Notes under the pieces: generated by a model
What the model saw: only the letters and a program-made list of their open reading frames with translations
What the model was told of the DNA's origin: nothing
The model's database searches: none
Translations under genes and position numbers: made by a program
Shown here: positions 58,401 through 64,000 of the stretch, piece by piece
Layout: every line of letters begins with the position of its first letter
Position numbering within the stretch: the first letter of the stretch is position 1
Source: Branchiostoma belcheri
Taxonomy: Eukaryota; Chordata; Leptocardii; Amphioxiformes; Branchiostomatidae
Assembly (NCBI RefSeq): GCF_001625305.1
Contig: NW_017803268.1
Location: 493,427 to 557,426, forward strand
DNA: 64,000 bases
Direction of reading: 5' to 3'

Positions 58401-58424
58401 CGGGCGGCAATATACACCGAATAG
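34353..58424 (+). CDS. RERG-like: RERG-like Ras-superfamily small GTPase (4 coding exons)
   Basis: Spliced exons 34353-34473, 56995-57051, 57393-57466 and 57906-58424 give 256 residues. Small GTPase of the RERG/RASL branch; human RERG is a growth-inhibiting GTP-binding protein (family knowledge). G1 is GQAAVGKT (33-40), switch I contains YDPTLE (55-60), G3 is DTAGQ (80-84), G4 is NKKD (152-155) and G5 is EVST (180-183). The segment ALVVRYITRRFIGDYDPTLE is closest to RERG. As in RERG, the residue matching Ras G12 is Ala. The catalytic Gln is kept (Q84). There is no CaaX box; the protein ends IYTE after a basic Ser/Arg tail with RRFS and RRRIS kinase-like sites, so membrane anchoring by prenylation is not expected. 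RERG is about 200 residues; the extra length is an N-terminal 26 residues and a long tail. An in-frame upstream ATG at 34293 would add 20 residues. I prefer 34353 because it has A at -3 and lies after the tandem repeat. All donors are GT and all acceptors AG. Confidence 0.9.
35070..35420 (+). repeat. Tandem duplication of a ~172-bp unit
   Basis: GACCTCGAA starts at 35078 and 35250. Both copies contain CACTATGATCC, GTAACTAATCTCCAAG and CTTCGCGCCAAAATCTGCAG. The AATCTCCAAGCAGATGT word matches the array at 40449. Confidence 0.85.
35432..35680 (-). mobile_element. CR1-like LINE 3' fragment
   Basis: On the minus strand: FKNSFLPRTIAE, a stop, NSLLPSAVASSVDSFKRCLE and LDVQ, then the 3' UTR with GCCGCCGCGCCGCGTGC and GGTGTGTTACGCCGAG. 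Same family as 13130-13720 and 22785-23205. 5' truncated and broken. Confidence 0.75.
36152..36503. mobile_element. TTAA-flanked element family K, copy K2
   Basis: Left end AGGCATCCAATGC and right end GCATTGGATGCCG are inverted, with TTAA outside both (36148-36151, 36504-36507). No coding capacity. TTAA duplications are used by piggyBac and Kolobok elements. The AGG-type end favours Kolobok, but this is tentative. Other copies at 18262, 31125 and 62225. Confidence 0.7.
36520..38425. other. Intronic, no gene recognised
   Basis: Short frames only. CAAATTATTTTCAAATTAT-type direct repeats near 37170-37210. Confidence 0.4.
38428..38545 (+). repeat. T-rich low-complexity tract
   Basis: Runs of T with scattered A over about 115 bp. 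Confidence 0.9.
38550..40440. other. Intronic, no gene recognised
   Basis: Nothing beyond a small direct repeat ATGTGAACTTCAACTATTAT at about 38889 and 38912. Confidence 0.4.
40449..40822 (+). repeat. Minisatellite, about 9 units of 42-47 bp
   Basis: Each unit starts ACATCTGCTTGGAG(A/C)TTAC and ends with a C-rich CTTCCCnCCAA or ACCTCCAA. Unit lengths alternate between about 42 and 47 bp, suggesting a two-unit higher-order pattern in the first half. Confidence 0.95.
41110..41155 (+). repeat. (AATATCAT)n microsatellite
   Basis: About five 8-9 bp units. Confidence 0.85.
41480..41670. mobile_element. Foldback MITE family A, copy A3, with 9-bp target duplication
   Basis: Left TGGCCTCCGTAGCAGGC, right GATGCTATGTAGGCTA. 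GTAACATAC occurs immediately outside both ends (41471-41479, 41671-41679). Confidence 0.9.
41728..41968 (+). repeat. Two tandem copies of a 120-bp unit
   Basis: ACAT(A/G)GCGACAGTAAAT starts at 41730 and 41850. Both copies contain GTTCTATTC-type ends and CCGCCATGTTTT. Confidence 0.88.
42156..42569. mobile_element. Harbinger-like MITE family E, copy E4 (short form)
   Basis: Left GGCTATAGCATGTAAATTTT (two changes from consensus), right CACTTGCTGTGGCC, TAA on both sides. + strand frame from 42291 as in E2, with a shift near its end. Confidence 0.85.
42575..43360. other. Intronic, no gene recognised
   Basis: No family member or conserved frame seen. Confidence 0.4.
44231..44412. mobile_element. 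Foldback MITE family A, copy A4
   Basis: Left end starts at TAGCAGGCTTACAGAACTGG (outer ~9 bp missing), right end GGCATGCTATGGGGGCTA. Inserted into the 43366-44905 array, so younger than the array. Confidence 0.8.
44672..44796 (+). repeat. (TCTC/TGTC)n pyrimidine tract
   Basis: Simple repeat of TCTC and TGTC words. Confidence 0.93.
45038..45354. repeat. 317-bp near-perfect palindrome centred on a family G MITE
   Basis: Left arm 45038-45123 (AACCATTTACGCCACAAGAC...) and right arm 45269-45354 (...GTCTTGTGGCGTAAATGGTT) are exact reverse complements over 86 bp by my reading. Inside are the imperfect arms of a family G element. The right arm ends inside the head of a SINE, and the left arm carries the inverse of the same 22 bp. 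Confidence 0.92.
45118..45274. mobile_element. MITE family G at the palindrome centre
   Basis: TACTCTACAAGCAGAGGTTT left, AAACCTCTGCTTGAAGAGTA right, with GGGTTATTTATGGCGTGTTT / AAACACGCCAAAAATAAATA inverted inside. Confidence 0.8.
45333..45680 (+). mobile_element. tRNA-derived SINE
   Basis: Head GAGTCTTGTGGCGTAAATGG, box B GGGTTCGAATCC, body GTGCCCTTGGGAACTTAACA (small deletion), then GGTGTAAATGAGTACCTAGC and a region like 26580-26700. The 3' end is degraded. Confidence 0.8.
45690..47240. other. Intronic, no gene recognised
   Basis: The + strand frame 46886-47206 has no known signature and ordinary length for chance. Confidence 0.4.
47249..47380 (-). mobile_element. tRNA-derived SINE, 5' part, minus strand
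   Basis: Minus-strand head GGGGTCGTGCGGCGTAACGG, box B GGGTTCGAATCC, then the CCCAAGGGCAC body. It stops at TGGATATACCAGG-like unique sequence, so the 3' part is missing. Confidence 0.78.
47770..48115 (-). mobile_element. LINE 3' fragment (C-terminal EDESHF motif)
   Basis: On the minus strand: IEDESHFKFIVD, two stops, then DRKEKITFLMKLDNPRTISS and ICSYIYNCVKKREEAEPV. Same C-terminal layout as 2060-2340 and 5120-5505. A CAATAAAGG-type 3' end lies near 47780. 5' truncated, broken. Confidence 0.65.
48442..48596. mobile_element. Foldback MITE family B, copy B10 (centre deleted)
   Basis: TAGCCTCTACCAGGCTTCGG left, GAAGCCTGGTATAGAGGCTA right. The flanks GTCTTTATG and GTATTTACT agree at 6 of 9 positions, perhaps an old target duplication. 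Confidence 0.75.
48900..49100. mobile_element. Foldback MITE family C, complete copy C3, with 9-bp target duplication
   Basis: Left TAGTTTCCACCAGAC, right GTTTGGTGGAGACTA, arms containing GTAGAAATCGGCC / GGTCGATTTCTAC. CCTGTAAGC lies immediately outside both ends (48891-48899, 49101-49109). Confidence 0.9.
49433..49640. mobile_element. MITE family G fragment split by family A
   Basis: CTCCAAGCAGAGGTTT, the insertion of A5, then AGGCTTCGGCGTGTTT and TTTTAGGCGTTTTATCGGGC. Removing A5 and one duplication restores a continuous family G left end. Confidence 0.6.
49452..49582. mobile_element. Foldback MITE family A, short copy A5, with 9-bp target duplication
   Basis: TAGCCTCCGTAGCAGGCTTA left, GCATGCTATGGGGGCTA right, interior reduced to about 130 bp. 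CAGAGGTTT outside both ends (49443-49451, 49583-49591). Confidence 0.9.
49731..49854. mobile_element. Foldback MITE family C, copy C4, with assembly gap and 9-bp target duplication
   Basis: TAGTCTCCACCAGACT, 20 Ns (49747-49766), then the right arm ending AGTCTGGTGGAGACTA. ATTTGATAC outside both ends (49722-49730, 49855-49863). The gap replaces most of the left arm, where an inverted repeat would confuse assembly. Confidence 0.88.
50194..50600. mobile_element. Harbinger-like MITE family E, copy E5 (short form)
   Basis: GGCCAAAGCAAGTAAATTTT left, TTACTTGCTGCGGCC right, TTA on both sides (50191-50193, 50601-50603). Confidence 0.87.
50975..51410 (+). repeat. Degenerate (CTCATTC/ATTCCTT)n tracts
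   Basis: Two blocks, 50975-51225 (CACTCA, CCTTCA words) and 51297-51410 (ATTCATTCCTTTCC words), separated by about 70 bp of ordinary sequence. The Ser-Leu-Thr-His frames are artefacts. Confidence 0.92.
51430..52225. other. Intronic, retroelement-like 3' end only
   Basis: ACTTTATTTGCAAAATCATG at 51949 followed by CCCGAAGGCTAATTG is shared with 21116-21150 and looks like a minus-strand 3' end. No gene recognised. Confidence 0.35.
52264..52640 (+). repeat. Three tandem copies of a ~130-bp unit
   Basis: ATTGACTC starts at 52264, 52394 and 52523. All copies share AGTAGACAGACGA, CACAATTGAGTTATCTT and CAGACTCCAAACCGA. Confidence 0.9.
52682..53172. mobile_element. Harbinger-like MITE family E, copy E6
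   Basis: GGCTACAGCAAGTAACTTTT left, TTACTTGCTGTGGCC right, TTA on both sides (52679-52681, 53173-53175). Confidence 0.87.
53350..54250 (+). repeat. Dispersed tandem ~100-bp repeat, split by MITE E7
   Basis: AACGTGTCAGCGAAGTTACG or a close variant preceded by a CGGAA word occurs near 53385, 53488, 53600 and 54104, so about four units. E7 sits between units 3 and 4. Confidence 0.65.
53654..54053. mobile_element. Harbinger-like MITE family E, copy E7
   Basis: GGCCCCAGCAAGTAATTTTT left, ACATGCTGTGGCC right. TAA left and TAG right, one change in the 3-bp site. Confidence 0.82.
54260..55370. other. Intronic, no gene recognised
   Basis: The frames 54261-54554 (+) and 55045-55287 (-) have no recognisable motif. 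Confidence 0.4.
55386..55833 (+). mobile_element. tRNA-derived SINE interrupted by a MITE, with target duplication
   Basis: Head GGGGTCGTGTGGCGTAACAG, box B GGGTTCGAGTCC, body GTGCCCTTGGGAAAGGCACT (after the MITE), 3' end TGTTGGAATAAAA. Direct repeat ATGACGAACAGT on both sides (55374-55385, 55834-55845). Confidence 0.9.
55462..55652. mobile_element. Foldback MITE family D nested in a SINE, with 9-bp target duplication
   Basis: TAGCCTCCTTTTCAAGCGTT left, AACGCCTGAAAAGGGGGCTA right, inner CCCGGAT / ATCCGGG. CACGCCACC outside both ends (55453-55461, 55653-55661). Confidence 0.9.
56074..56720 (+). repeat. Tandem duplication of a ~315-bp unit next to exon 2
   Basis: ACGCGTGCCCGGTACTGAC starts near 56074 and 56389. 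Both copies contain CTAACGGATCAAAACTTTCG and AGAAGCGCCACCTTGTGGCG. The second copy has a ~25-bp extra CTCACCAAGGACCC-type stretch. Confidence 0.9.
56995..57051 (+). CDS. RERG-like: GTPase exon 2 (switch I)
   Basis: 57 bp encoding ALVVRYITRRFIGDYDPTL after the exon 1 base is joined. Acceptor TTGGTCTTACAG, donor TTAG|GTGAGT. Contains the switch I effector Thr (T58). Confidence 0.9.
57393..57466 (+). CDS. RERG-like: GTPase exon 3 (strands 2-3, G3 motif)
   Basis: 74 bp encoding ETIYKCSTYVDGDELQFEIL then DTAGQ. Acceptor TTTGACGTTTTAG, donor GGACAG|GTAAAG. It ends exactly at the catalytic Gln, phase 0. Confidence 0.9.
57906..58424 (+). CDS. RERG-like: GTPase exon 4 (C-terminal two thirds)
   Basis: 172 codons plus TAG. 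Starts DDKAMTLEDKIRWGDCFIIV, carries NKKD (G4) and EVST (G5) and the basic tail. Acceptor GTGCTTTTTTCAAG. Contains an in-frame 24-bp duplication (58044-58091) before the G4 strand. Confidence 0.92.
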   Translation, partial: DDKAMTLEDKIRWGDCFIIVYSITDKCSFDEITRIKFLINHVHGLQNDRKFGSSNDRKFEPPVMLVGNKKDLLLDRMVKSQEGENMAKMLGCMFFEVSTRESYGEVRMALDSLARECKRRFRSSASPGNLRRRISSGRLFSSDKKKSSDRRFSVDVVNETPRTTRRAAIYTE

Positions 58425-59900
58425 AGACATTTATAATCACTGAAACAAATATGTATATATATCATAATCGCGTCCGCTTATTTATTTGCTATAGAAATAT
58501 ATCTTTCGTAGTACATGGGGTAGCATGATATTGGCAAGTTCGCATGCAAAGAAGTTCAATCAGATTGAATCTCTTTGGTACATGTAAAAAAAAGTTGTCG
58601 ATACAAAATTTGTAATGTCTCTCTTTACTAAATTATAATCAAGTCACTATCAATGTGAATATGGCAAATTCTTTATTTCGATGTAATTGAGTACAGCATT
58701 CTAAAAAGCAATTTCAAAAATCTTGATATTTGTGTATATAATATACCAATATATTATCCTGACAGTTTGTAATATAGTGCGTTGTAAAGTATTTGCAAAA
58801 TATTTGTATAGTAAATGATAACAGTACGGCCAAAAGATAGTATCCACCAAACAGCTAATAGGGCTTAGAAAATAGTAAAAATTTATCAAACAAGGCTGAT
58901 TTATTTGCCAATATCTACTACCATTCTTTGAGTCCAAAACGGAGCCTGGTACAAGATATTTGTCAGATTTTAGCATAATGTTATCAGAACTCACACACCC
59001 CGTTCTCAAACAAGCTTGTCACGGGACGTTTTTTCAAGTAATTACGTATACGTCAAACGGTCATAAATTTCTGATAAAAGAAAGGTGGTCTCTTATATAC
59101 ATATTTAAGAGTCCACACACCATTTCTGGATCATATTCCATTTAGCATACAGTGCAGGCAAATTTATGATTTGTGATATAGTGGTTCGCAAATGTTGTTA
59201 TATCTAAGAAGACAGTATAAACATTACGAATTGGACTATAAATTTCTAAGGTTATCTGTGTATTTTCGCCAAGCCAACAACAATTCACATATTTGAATCG
59301 AAAATCGTAGAAATCAAACATTACTGCTTCGTAATGGAGAAATACGATGTAAAGATACCTATAAAAAGAACAAATATTTGTATAAAATATAGCTTAAATG
59401 TTGATAAATATCGAAGTCTGTACATGTTTTGTGTAAATGTGGCTATACGAGAGGTCATAAAATGGCTCCTAGGTGTAAGTGATTTATTGATATCTATTAG
59501 GGTTGAGCATAACAAAGTAATAAAACTTTTATATGCTTGTATAAGTGTGTGGATGTTCTTGTGGTTGCTATAGCTGGGCAGGGTACGGTCTAAAGGTTGA
59601 AAGTAGGGCGAGATACTGGTGTCCTTAGTTCAAGGTAATGAAAGGTGAAGGTGACTGGCTTCAGGATCAAGAGGTTATGGGTTCGAATCCCGTTCCAACC
59701 ATTGGAGTTTTGAACCCAGATTTGACATGCACGTTATGGTTGTAGTTTTTGTGAGGTAACGGTTGCTACCGCTGTTTTGGGAGAGAATACAATAAACTCA
59801 TGAATAAAGGACACATACACAATACTTACGTGTACAGATACGGGAAGAGTTAATAGTACATCTTTGTGTGTGGTAATAGCCCATATATAAGATGAGGTCA
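58425..59900 (+). other. 3' flank of the GTPase gene, likely including its 3' UTR
   Basis: AT-rich without recognisable genes. AATAAA at 59519-59524 and two more near 59791 and 59803 are the first canonical poly(A) signals I find after the stop codon, which would imply a 3' UTR of about 1.1 kb or more. Inference only. A tRNA box B-like GGGTTCGAATCCC at about 59680 suggests a worn SINE head. Confidence 0.3.
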
Positions 59901-59911
59901 CACAAAAACAA

Positions 59912-59983
59912 ACAAACATATACACGTACACACGCACACACACATACGCACGCACGCACACGCACGCACACACACACACATAC

Positions 59984-60051
<68 letters not shown>
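59912..60051 (+). repeat. (CA)n(GA)n(CAGA)n(CA)n microsatellite
   Basis: Compound simple repeat. Confidence 0.93.
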
Positions 60052-60052
<1 letters not shown>

Positions 60053-60289
60053 TACATCGAATGATTAGATGATTGTAAGCTAATAGAAGACCGACTACCA
60101 CTCAGAAAACATAATGAATTTTAACCTACTGACATTTGATACTATAACGTGGAGATCTCCAAGCTAAATCTACGATCTGTCCTGACATCTGCTTAGTTAT
60201 CATTCTTATAGTAATGTTTCCGACAGCGAAAAGTTCGCTTCTGCAAGGGTGTGATCACGTTCTTTGTGTTCTTTGCAATTATACAAGTA

Positions 60290-60515
60290 AGGCCCCAATT
60301 AGCACAATATATGTATGTCATCGCTGTACTTCTAATAAAAGCTGCTAGGGGGACCAAACTTATATGTCTCTTCTTTCTTTTCAACGCTTTTTAGAGGTGA
60401 AATATTATAACCATAGCATGTTAACAACAGAAGATAGAACAGCTGAAAGTGTTTATTTGAGTACCAAGGAGAGCCCCAAGGGCATCTGAAAACAAAACCT
60501 CCATGACGGAGGTAA
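60290..60515 (+). repeat. Family N-like repeat, diverged copy N5
   Basis: Shares the GCTGCTAGGGGGACCAAA-type block and ends in a different hairpin, ACCTCCATGACGGAGGTAA. It is related to N2/N4 in layout more than in sequence. Confidence 0.35.
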
Positions 60516-60559
60516 TAATACAGCAGATTTTCACCCCTATGTAGTAATCACTCATGGTA

Positions 60560-60870
60560 CGTTCCGTCCGACCTGGTGGTGCGCATGCGCAGCTATGTGG
60601 TCGTGTGTTGGTGGGTCTTCTGATGTTCCCAGTTCCTTCAAAATTTAGGGTAAATTTTCCTAAATTTTCGTCTTTTTGGCAGCAATTATCCGTGTTAAAG
60701 TGTTCAGTTAGCCTAAGGAACGTTTCCAGGGTGGATTTATGCCGTTCTTTGGATGTTTGTGAGAGAAACTCATCATTTTTTGACCGGACGAAATTTGGAC
60801 AAGAATTTGAAGAAACGAAGGTGCTGATGATATCAAGACGACTCGTTCTATTAAAATTATATGAGGTAAG
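60560..60870 (+). promoter_or_regulatory. Possible promoter and first exon (NRF1 palindrome, splice donor)
   Basis: TGCGCATGCGCA at 60580-60591 is the NRF1 consensus palindrome, common in animal core promoters (established knowledge). About 275 bp downstream, TATATGAG|GTAAGGAC at 60862-60873 is a good donor. The interval is free of the repeat families found elsewhere. An open frame runs from 60554 past the donor, but I do not recognise the protein. No downstream exon is seen in the window. Confidence 0.3.
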
Positions 60871-61289
60871 GACAACAAACTATCTTGAATATTGTATTTC
60901 CAACAAACTTGTAGGAAGTTTTTGTGATGCTAGCGGTTATATTTCATGCAAACTGACGGAGAAAAGTGGCGTGTATTTTTAGAACTAACTTCGCATTTGT
61001 CTCCTATTATCGTTTTCATAAGCCGGCCATTTCGTACTTGGCCACTTAATATGGAAGTTCTTTTCTTGGATAGCTTGTCTTTGGAAAACACTGACTGTAT
61101 TTTTACCCCGTTGAGTGACATTTTGAGAAGCTATGGGCTAAGTTTCGTGCAGGAAAACTGTCAGAAACACGTTTTGCTTTGTTGGAAATTTCCGCGCACG
61201 TGGCGGGTGAACACCTGGTGGAATACGCCGCACGTGTGCATAATAATCCAAATTGAATTTTCCCGCCAAAAATCTCGCGTAAACAATAT

Positions 61290-61360
61290 ACTTGGGCTTG
61301 AAATACTGGGTGCATGTGCACTCTTTTGTTCACCCCAAAATTGAAGGTGCATCTTTTATT
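61290..61360. repeat. Fragment shared with the window end (family J)
   Basis: TTGAAATACTGGGTGCATGTGCACTC-type text recurs at 63920-63945, followed in both by a CACCCAAAA-like block. Confidence 0.45.
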
Positions 61361-61392
61361 TTCTGGGAACCCCAAAACTGATCTTTTAATAA

Positions 61393-61935
61393 GGCCACAG
61401 CAAGTAATTTTATGGATGACATCAGCGCGCGCATTCATTTTCGCCTGATTTTGGAAAAAAAAACAAGAAATTTTGCTGCCCTCTGACAGTGGTCAACATG
61501 CCGAAAATGGGCAAAGATGTCTGTTGCCCTGCCAGAAGGTGAATGGCAAATAACTATAAAGAGAGGAGACAAGAAAAGGCTCTGATTTAATGTTTCATTT
61601 CTTACTTTGATGCAGTGATATGTGATGCTGGCTGTGTATATGTAATGTTCCCACTGAATCAAAACCATTTGTACAATGATTGAATAAAAATGTGAAAATG
61701 TAGGAACCTTGTTTTTTCGGCCTGCCTTGTTTTTTTTTCGCCCGCTCGCATTAGATTTGGAGTCAGCGGAGGATTGCCAAACCATTATTTGTTTGTTCAT
61801 CATTTGTTCAACCCTCCAAACCACATAGATTTTATAATGAAAGCCATTTTTTTTCTGGCCAAATTTTTTTTTATTCTCACGCATCAGTTTTGGGGTTCCC
61901 AGAGGATGTCATCCATATAATCAAATCAACATGGC
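61393..61935. mobile_element. Harbinger-like MITE E8 with a family F right end
   Basis: The left terminus is family E (GGCCACAGCAAGTAATTTTA), but the right terminus ATAATCAAATCAACATGGCC is that of family F. TAA flanks both sides (61390-61392, 61936-61938). The interior from 61435 is family E up to about 61770, then different sequence, then the F subterminal block (CATCAGTTTTGGGGTTCCCA). Confidence 0.8.
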
Positions 61936-62224
61936 CTAATATAACACTTAGTCTACTTATACCTTCATATAGTTCGGTCCTGATGTTCCTACCTTGACGG
62001 TGACAAACCTGTGAGTGTGATGATGGGCATCTTCTGTCCACACCAGAGCAGATGGGTAAACCAGTTAAAAAGGTGAGACAGTGTTTTTCAACTTGCATGT
62101 TTACTTCATCTCTTAATTGTTAAGAACTGCTGGGCCTAATACACAACCAGTATCACATTCTTTACATTATAATTATATAAACACTTTTTGATGTAGATGT
62201 AACGTTAGATGTTAGATTCCTTAA

Positions 62225-62525
62225 ATGCATCCAGTGCAGTTTTTGGGGCTTGGAAACCCGATTTTTCAAAGTCAATATTCTAGTTACTTATCTACATAGT
62301 GAGTTGAAACCACACTACCCCAATGTATATTGACCCACATGGAGCAAAAATTCCCAAAATTCTGACGGGAAATGGCAATACTGCAGTTTTAAATATTCAA
62401 ACTTTCTCAAAGTATAAAATAATGATTGAAATGTGCTAATGTGAAGATGTATGTGTCAATATCCTAAAGATTGCCTTATTCAGAATATTTCCAGTTTTGC
62501 TGCTCTGAAATCACATGGGATGCCT
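62225..62525. mobile_element. TTAA-flanked element family K, copy K3
   Basis: TTAA at 62221-62224 and 62526-62529, ends ATGCATCCAGTGCAG and CACATGGGATGCCT. Inverse orientation of K2. Confidence 0.7.
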
Positions 62526-62529
62526 TTAA

Positions 62530-63860
62530 GGCCAGGTAGGAATTTGGGCCACTTTTGACTTCATCCAACAGTCATCTCAGGTTGCAGAGGATGATCTAGG
62601 GCTCTGTAGTTATATACTACTGGGTGTAGCCTCATATGGTTGTCAAACCTTGATTTAAAATACAGGTAGTTAACACTGGGTGCTGTGATCACGTCTTCAC
62701 AGGTAATCCGTTCCACCAACATGCTGTTCTGTTCGTGAAGAAGTAAAGTCTTGTGTTCGTTTTTGCCGGCATCCTGTTTATTTTCAGGTGATGACATCTA
62801 AGATGTTATTTTTTTCTGATGATATAGGTAGTAGACATTTTGTATCATACAGGCCATGGGTGTACTTGTAGACATTAGTCATGTCGCCCCTCAGTCTTCT
62901 GTAAACCACCAAAGTAGGGAGCTTGAGTGTTCTGACTGAGCCTGTCTTCGTATGGCAGTTCTTGTAAGCCAGGCACTCTTTTGGTCGCTCGCTTCTGTAC
63001 TTTTTCAAGTTCTATAGCAAACTACCAAGTGTGTGGCGACCATATAGGAGCTCCATACTCCAGGTGAGGGCGTATAATTGTTTCGTAGAGTGTAAGAAAC
63101 ATTTCCTTCTCCATGTGTTCAAAAGTTCTCCAAGTTAGCCCAGTTATCGGGTTTGCCTTTTTTTTTATAATGGGCATAATGTGGTTGGCAAAGCCCAAGC
63201 TCTTGTCTACTTTAATTCCCAAGTCTTTTTCTTCTTCTGAGAATCTCAGGGGTATGGGGTCGGGATTCCCATTTTCAGACATGTTCAGTTGTACGTGTAG
63301 TTTGGGTGGCCGCTTCCGACTCTCAGGATCGTGCACTTGTCCAGTTGTGTTTCTGCTTTTTCTGCCTCAGTTCTGGCTGTTTTGTCTCCATCCACGTGCA
63401 CTAAGTCAGGAATGCTGTCTCTAGTCGATTTTTTGTTCGATTTTTTGTTTACATACTTCCAGAATAATTTGGTATTTCCTTTGATGTACATGGCCACCTC
63501 TTTCAACATGTTTCTTTACAGCTTTTCTTGAAGCCCAGCGTGCCTGGTTACGAATATTTCATGTAGTCTTCTTTCTTTTCCTTTCTATATATACCTTTTC
63601 CATGCTTTCTGTAAATTCTTTTCCATTTTTACTGTAGTTTCATTGTCTTTCCATGATACTTTGATAGCCTTCTGTTTGAGTGTTTGGCTATGGGTACATA
63701 ACTTGTCTGTCTCTTTTAGGGCTGTGGAAAATGTATCCCAGATTTCGTCATTGTAAATGTCAAGGTTGCTTAAGGTTTTCTTCCAGTCCTTTTGTAGGTC
63801 CAGGAGTCTTTCATGTTTTCATATACTAGGCCCTTGTGGTATAGTGGGACTTCCCTTCTG
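62530..63860 (-). mobile_element. CR1-like LINE, internally deleted, minus strand
   Basis: Read on the minus strand from right to left: a linker (NLDIYNDEIWDTFSTALKET, KAIKVSWKD), then YIKGNTKLFWKYVNKKSNKK and SIPDLVHVDGDKTARTEAEK, the region preceding the reverse transcriptase in CR1 proteins. The frame then jumps at about 63345 to QLDKCTILRVGSG, which belongs after the catalytic YADD region, and continues with PLRFSEEEKDLGIKVDKSLG, FANHIMPIIKKKANPITGL and ETIIRPHLEYGAPIWSPHT. Further C-terminal blocks (LKLPTLVVYRRLRGDMTNVY, VITAPSVNYLYFKSRF) follow with frame changes. About 300 residues holding the polymerase core are missing, and the endonuclease is not seen. Confidence 0.85.
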
Positions 63861-63916
63861 GTGTGACTTTTTTTTGCATATCTAGCACTTGAAGGACCAC
63901 ACTAACATAGCGCAGG

Positions 63917-64000
63917 GCTAGAAATACTGGGTGCATGTGCAACTTAGTGCACCCAAATTTGGAGCTGTGCACCCAATTTTTTTCTGTGGGTGCACCAGTG
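63917..64000 (+). repeat. Family J repeat, cut by the window end
   Basis: Begins near CAGGGCTAGAAATACTGGGT and carries GTGCACCCAA words in alternate orientations. A CAGGG-type start is seen in hAT elements, but with only one end visible the class is open. Confidence 0.35.

Noticed and set aside
59640-59705. tRNA-like GGGTTCGAATCCC near 59680
   Set aside because: No matching acceptor stem or box A at the right distance. At most a worn SINE head.

Overview
This window looks like nuclear DNA of an invertebrate chordate, most likely a lancelet (Branchiostoma). That is an inference. It rests on one intron-rich gene for a RERG-type small GTPase, low gene density, AT-leaning unique sequence, very many short foldback elements, tRNA-derived SINEs, CR1-like LINE tails and many short tandem duplications. 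There is no operon structure, tRNA or rRNA gene, CRISPR array or phage.

The one host gene I can read with confidence is on the + strand from about 34.35 kb to 58.42 kb. Exon 1 (ending 34473) carries the P-loop. A 22.5 kb intron follows, then three close exons (56995-57051, 57393-57466, 57906-58424). Spliced, they give a 256-residue Ras-superfamily protein closest to RERG. It has all the GTP-binding motifs, a basic serine-rich tail and no CaaX box. Just upstream, a triple tandem repeat creates a short upstream ORF and an alternative in-frame start. Two weaker signs of other host transcription are an NRF1-type palindrome followed by a splice donor at 60.58-60.87 kb, and an unrecognised, broken coding-like stretch near 11.8-12.1 kb.

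Everything else is mobile or repetitive DNA. (1) Foldback MITEs with TA...TA ends and 9-bp target duplications, Mutator-like by that criterion: families A, B, C, D and G. (2) MITEs starting GGCC and flanked by TTA/TAA, PIF/Harbinger-like: family E (eight copies), F and H. (3) A TTAA-flanked family K. (4) Unclassified families L and N. (5) tRNA-headed SINEs, several with clear target duplications. (6) 3' ends of at least three LINE types, including a CR1-like copy at 62.5-63.9 kb whose reverse-transcriptase core is deleted. (7) Minisatellites and microsatellites. Many elements are nested, so relative ages can be read.

Layout: 0-11 kb is LINE relics, a 20-bp minisatellite, a SINE inside a tandem duplication, and MITEs. 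11-24 kb is a nested MITE pair, CR1 relics, a Harbinger-like MITE beside a LINE tail, an 86-bp minisatellite and a 570-bp CA tract. 24-34 kb is SINEs, a tandem cluster of foldbacks and a palindromic-motif duplication. 34-58 kb is the GTPase gene, whose first intron holds most of the remaining repeats, including a 317-bp near-perfect palindrome at 45.2 kb. 58-64 kb is its 3' flank, a possible promoter, a chimeric MITE and the CR1 relic. I found no retrovirus or LTR element.
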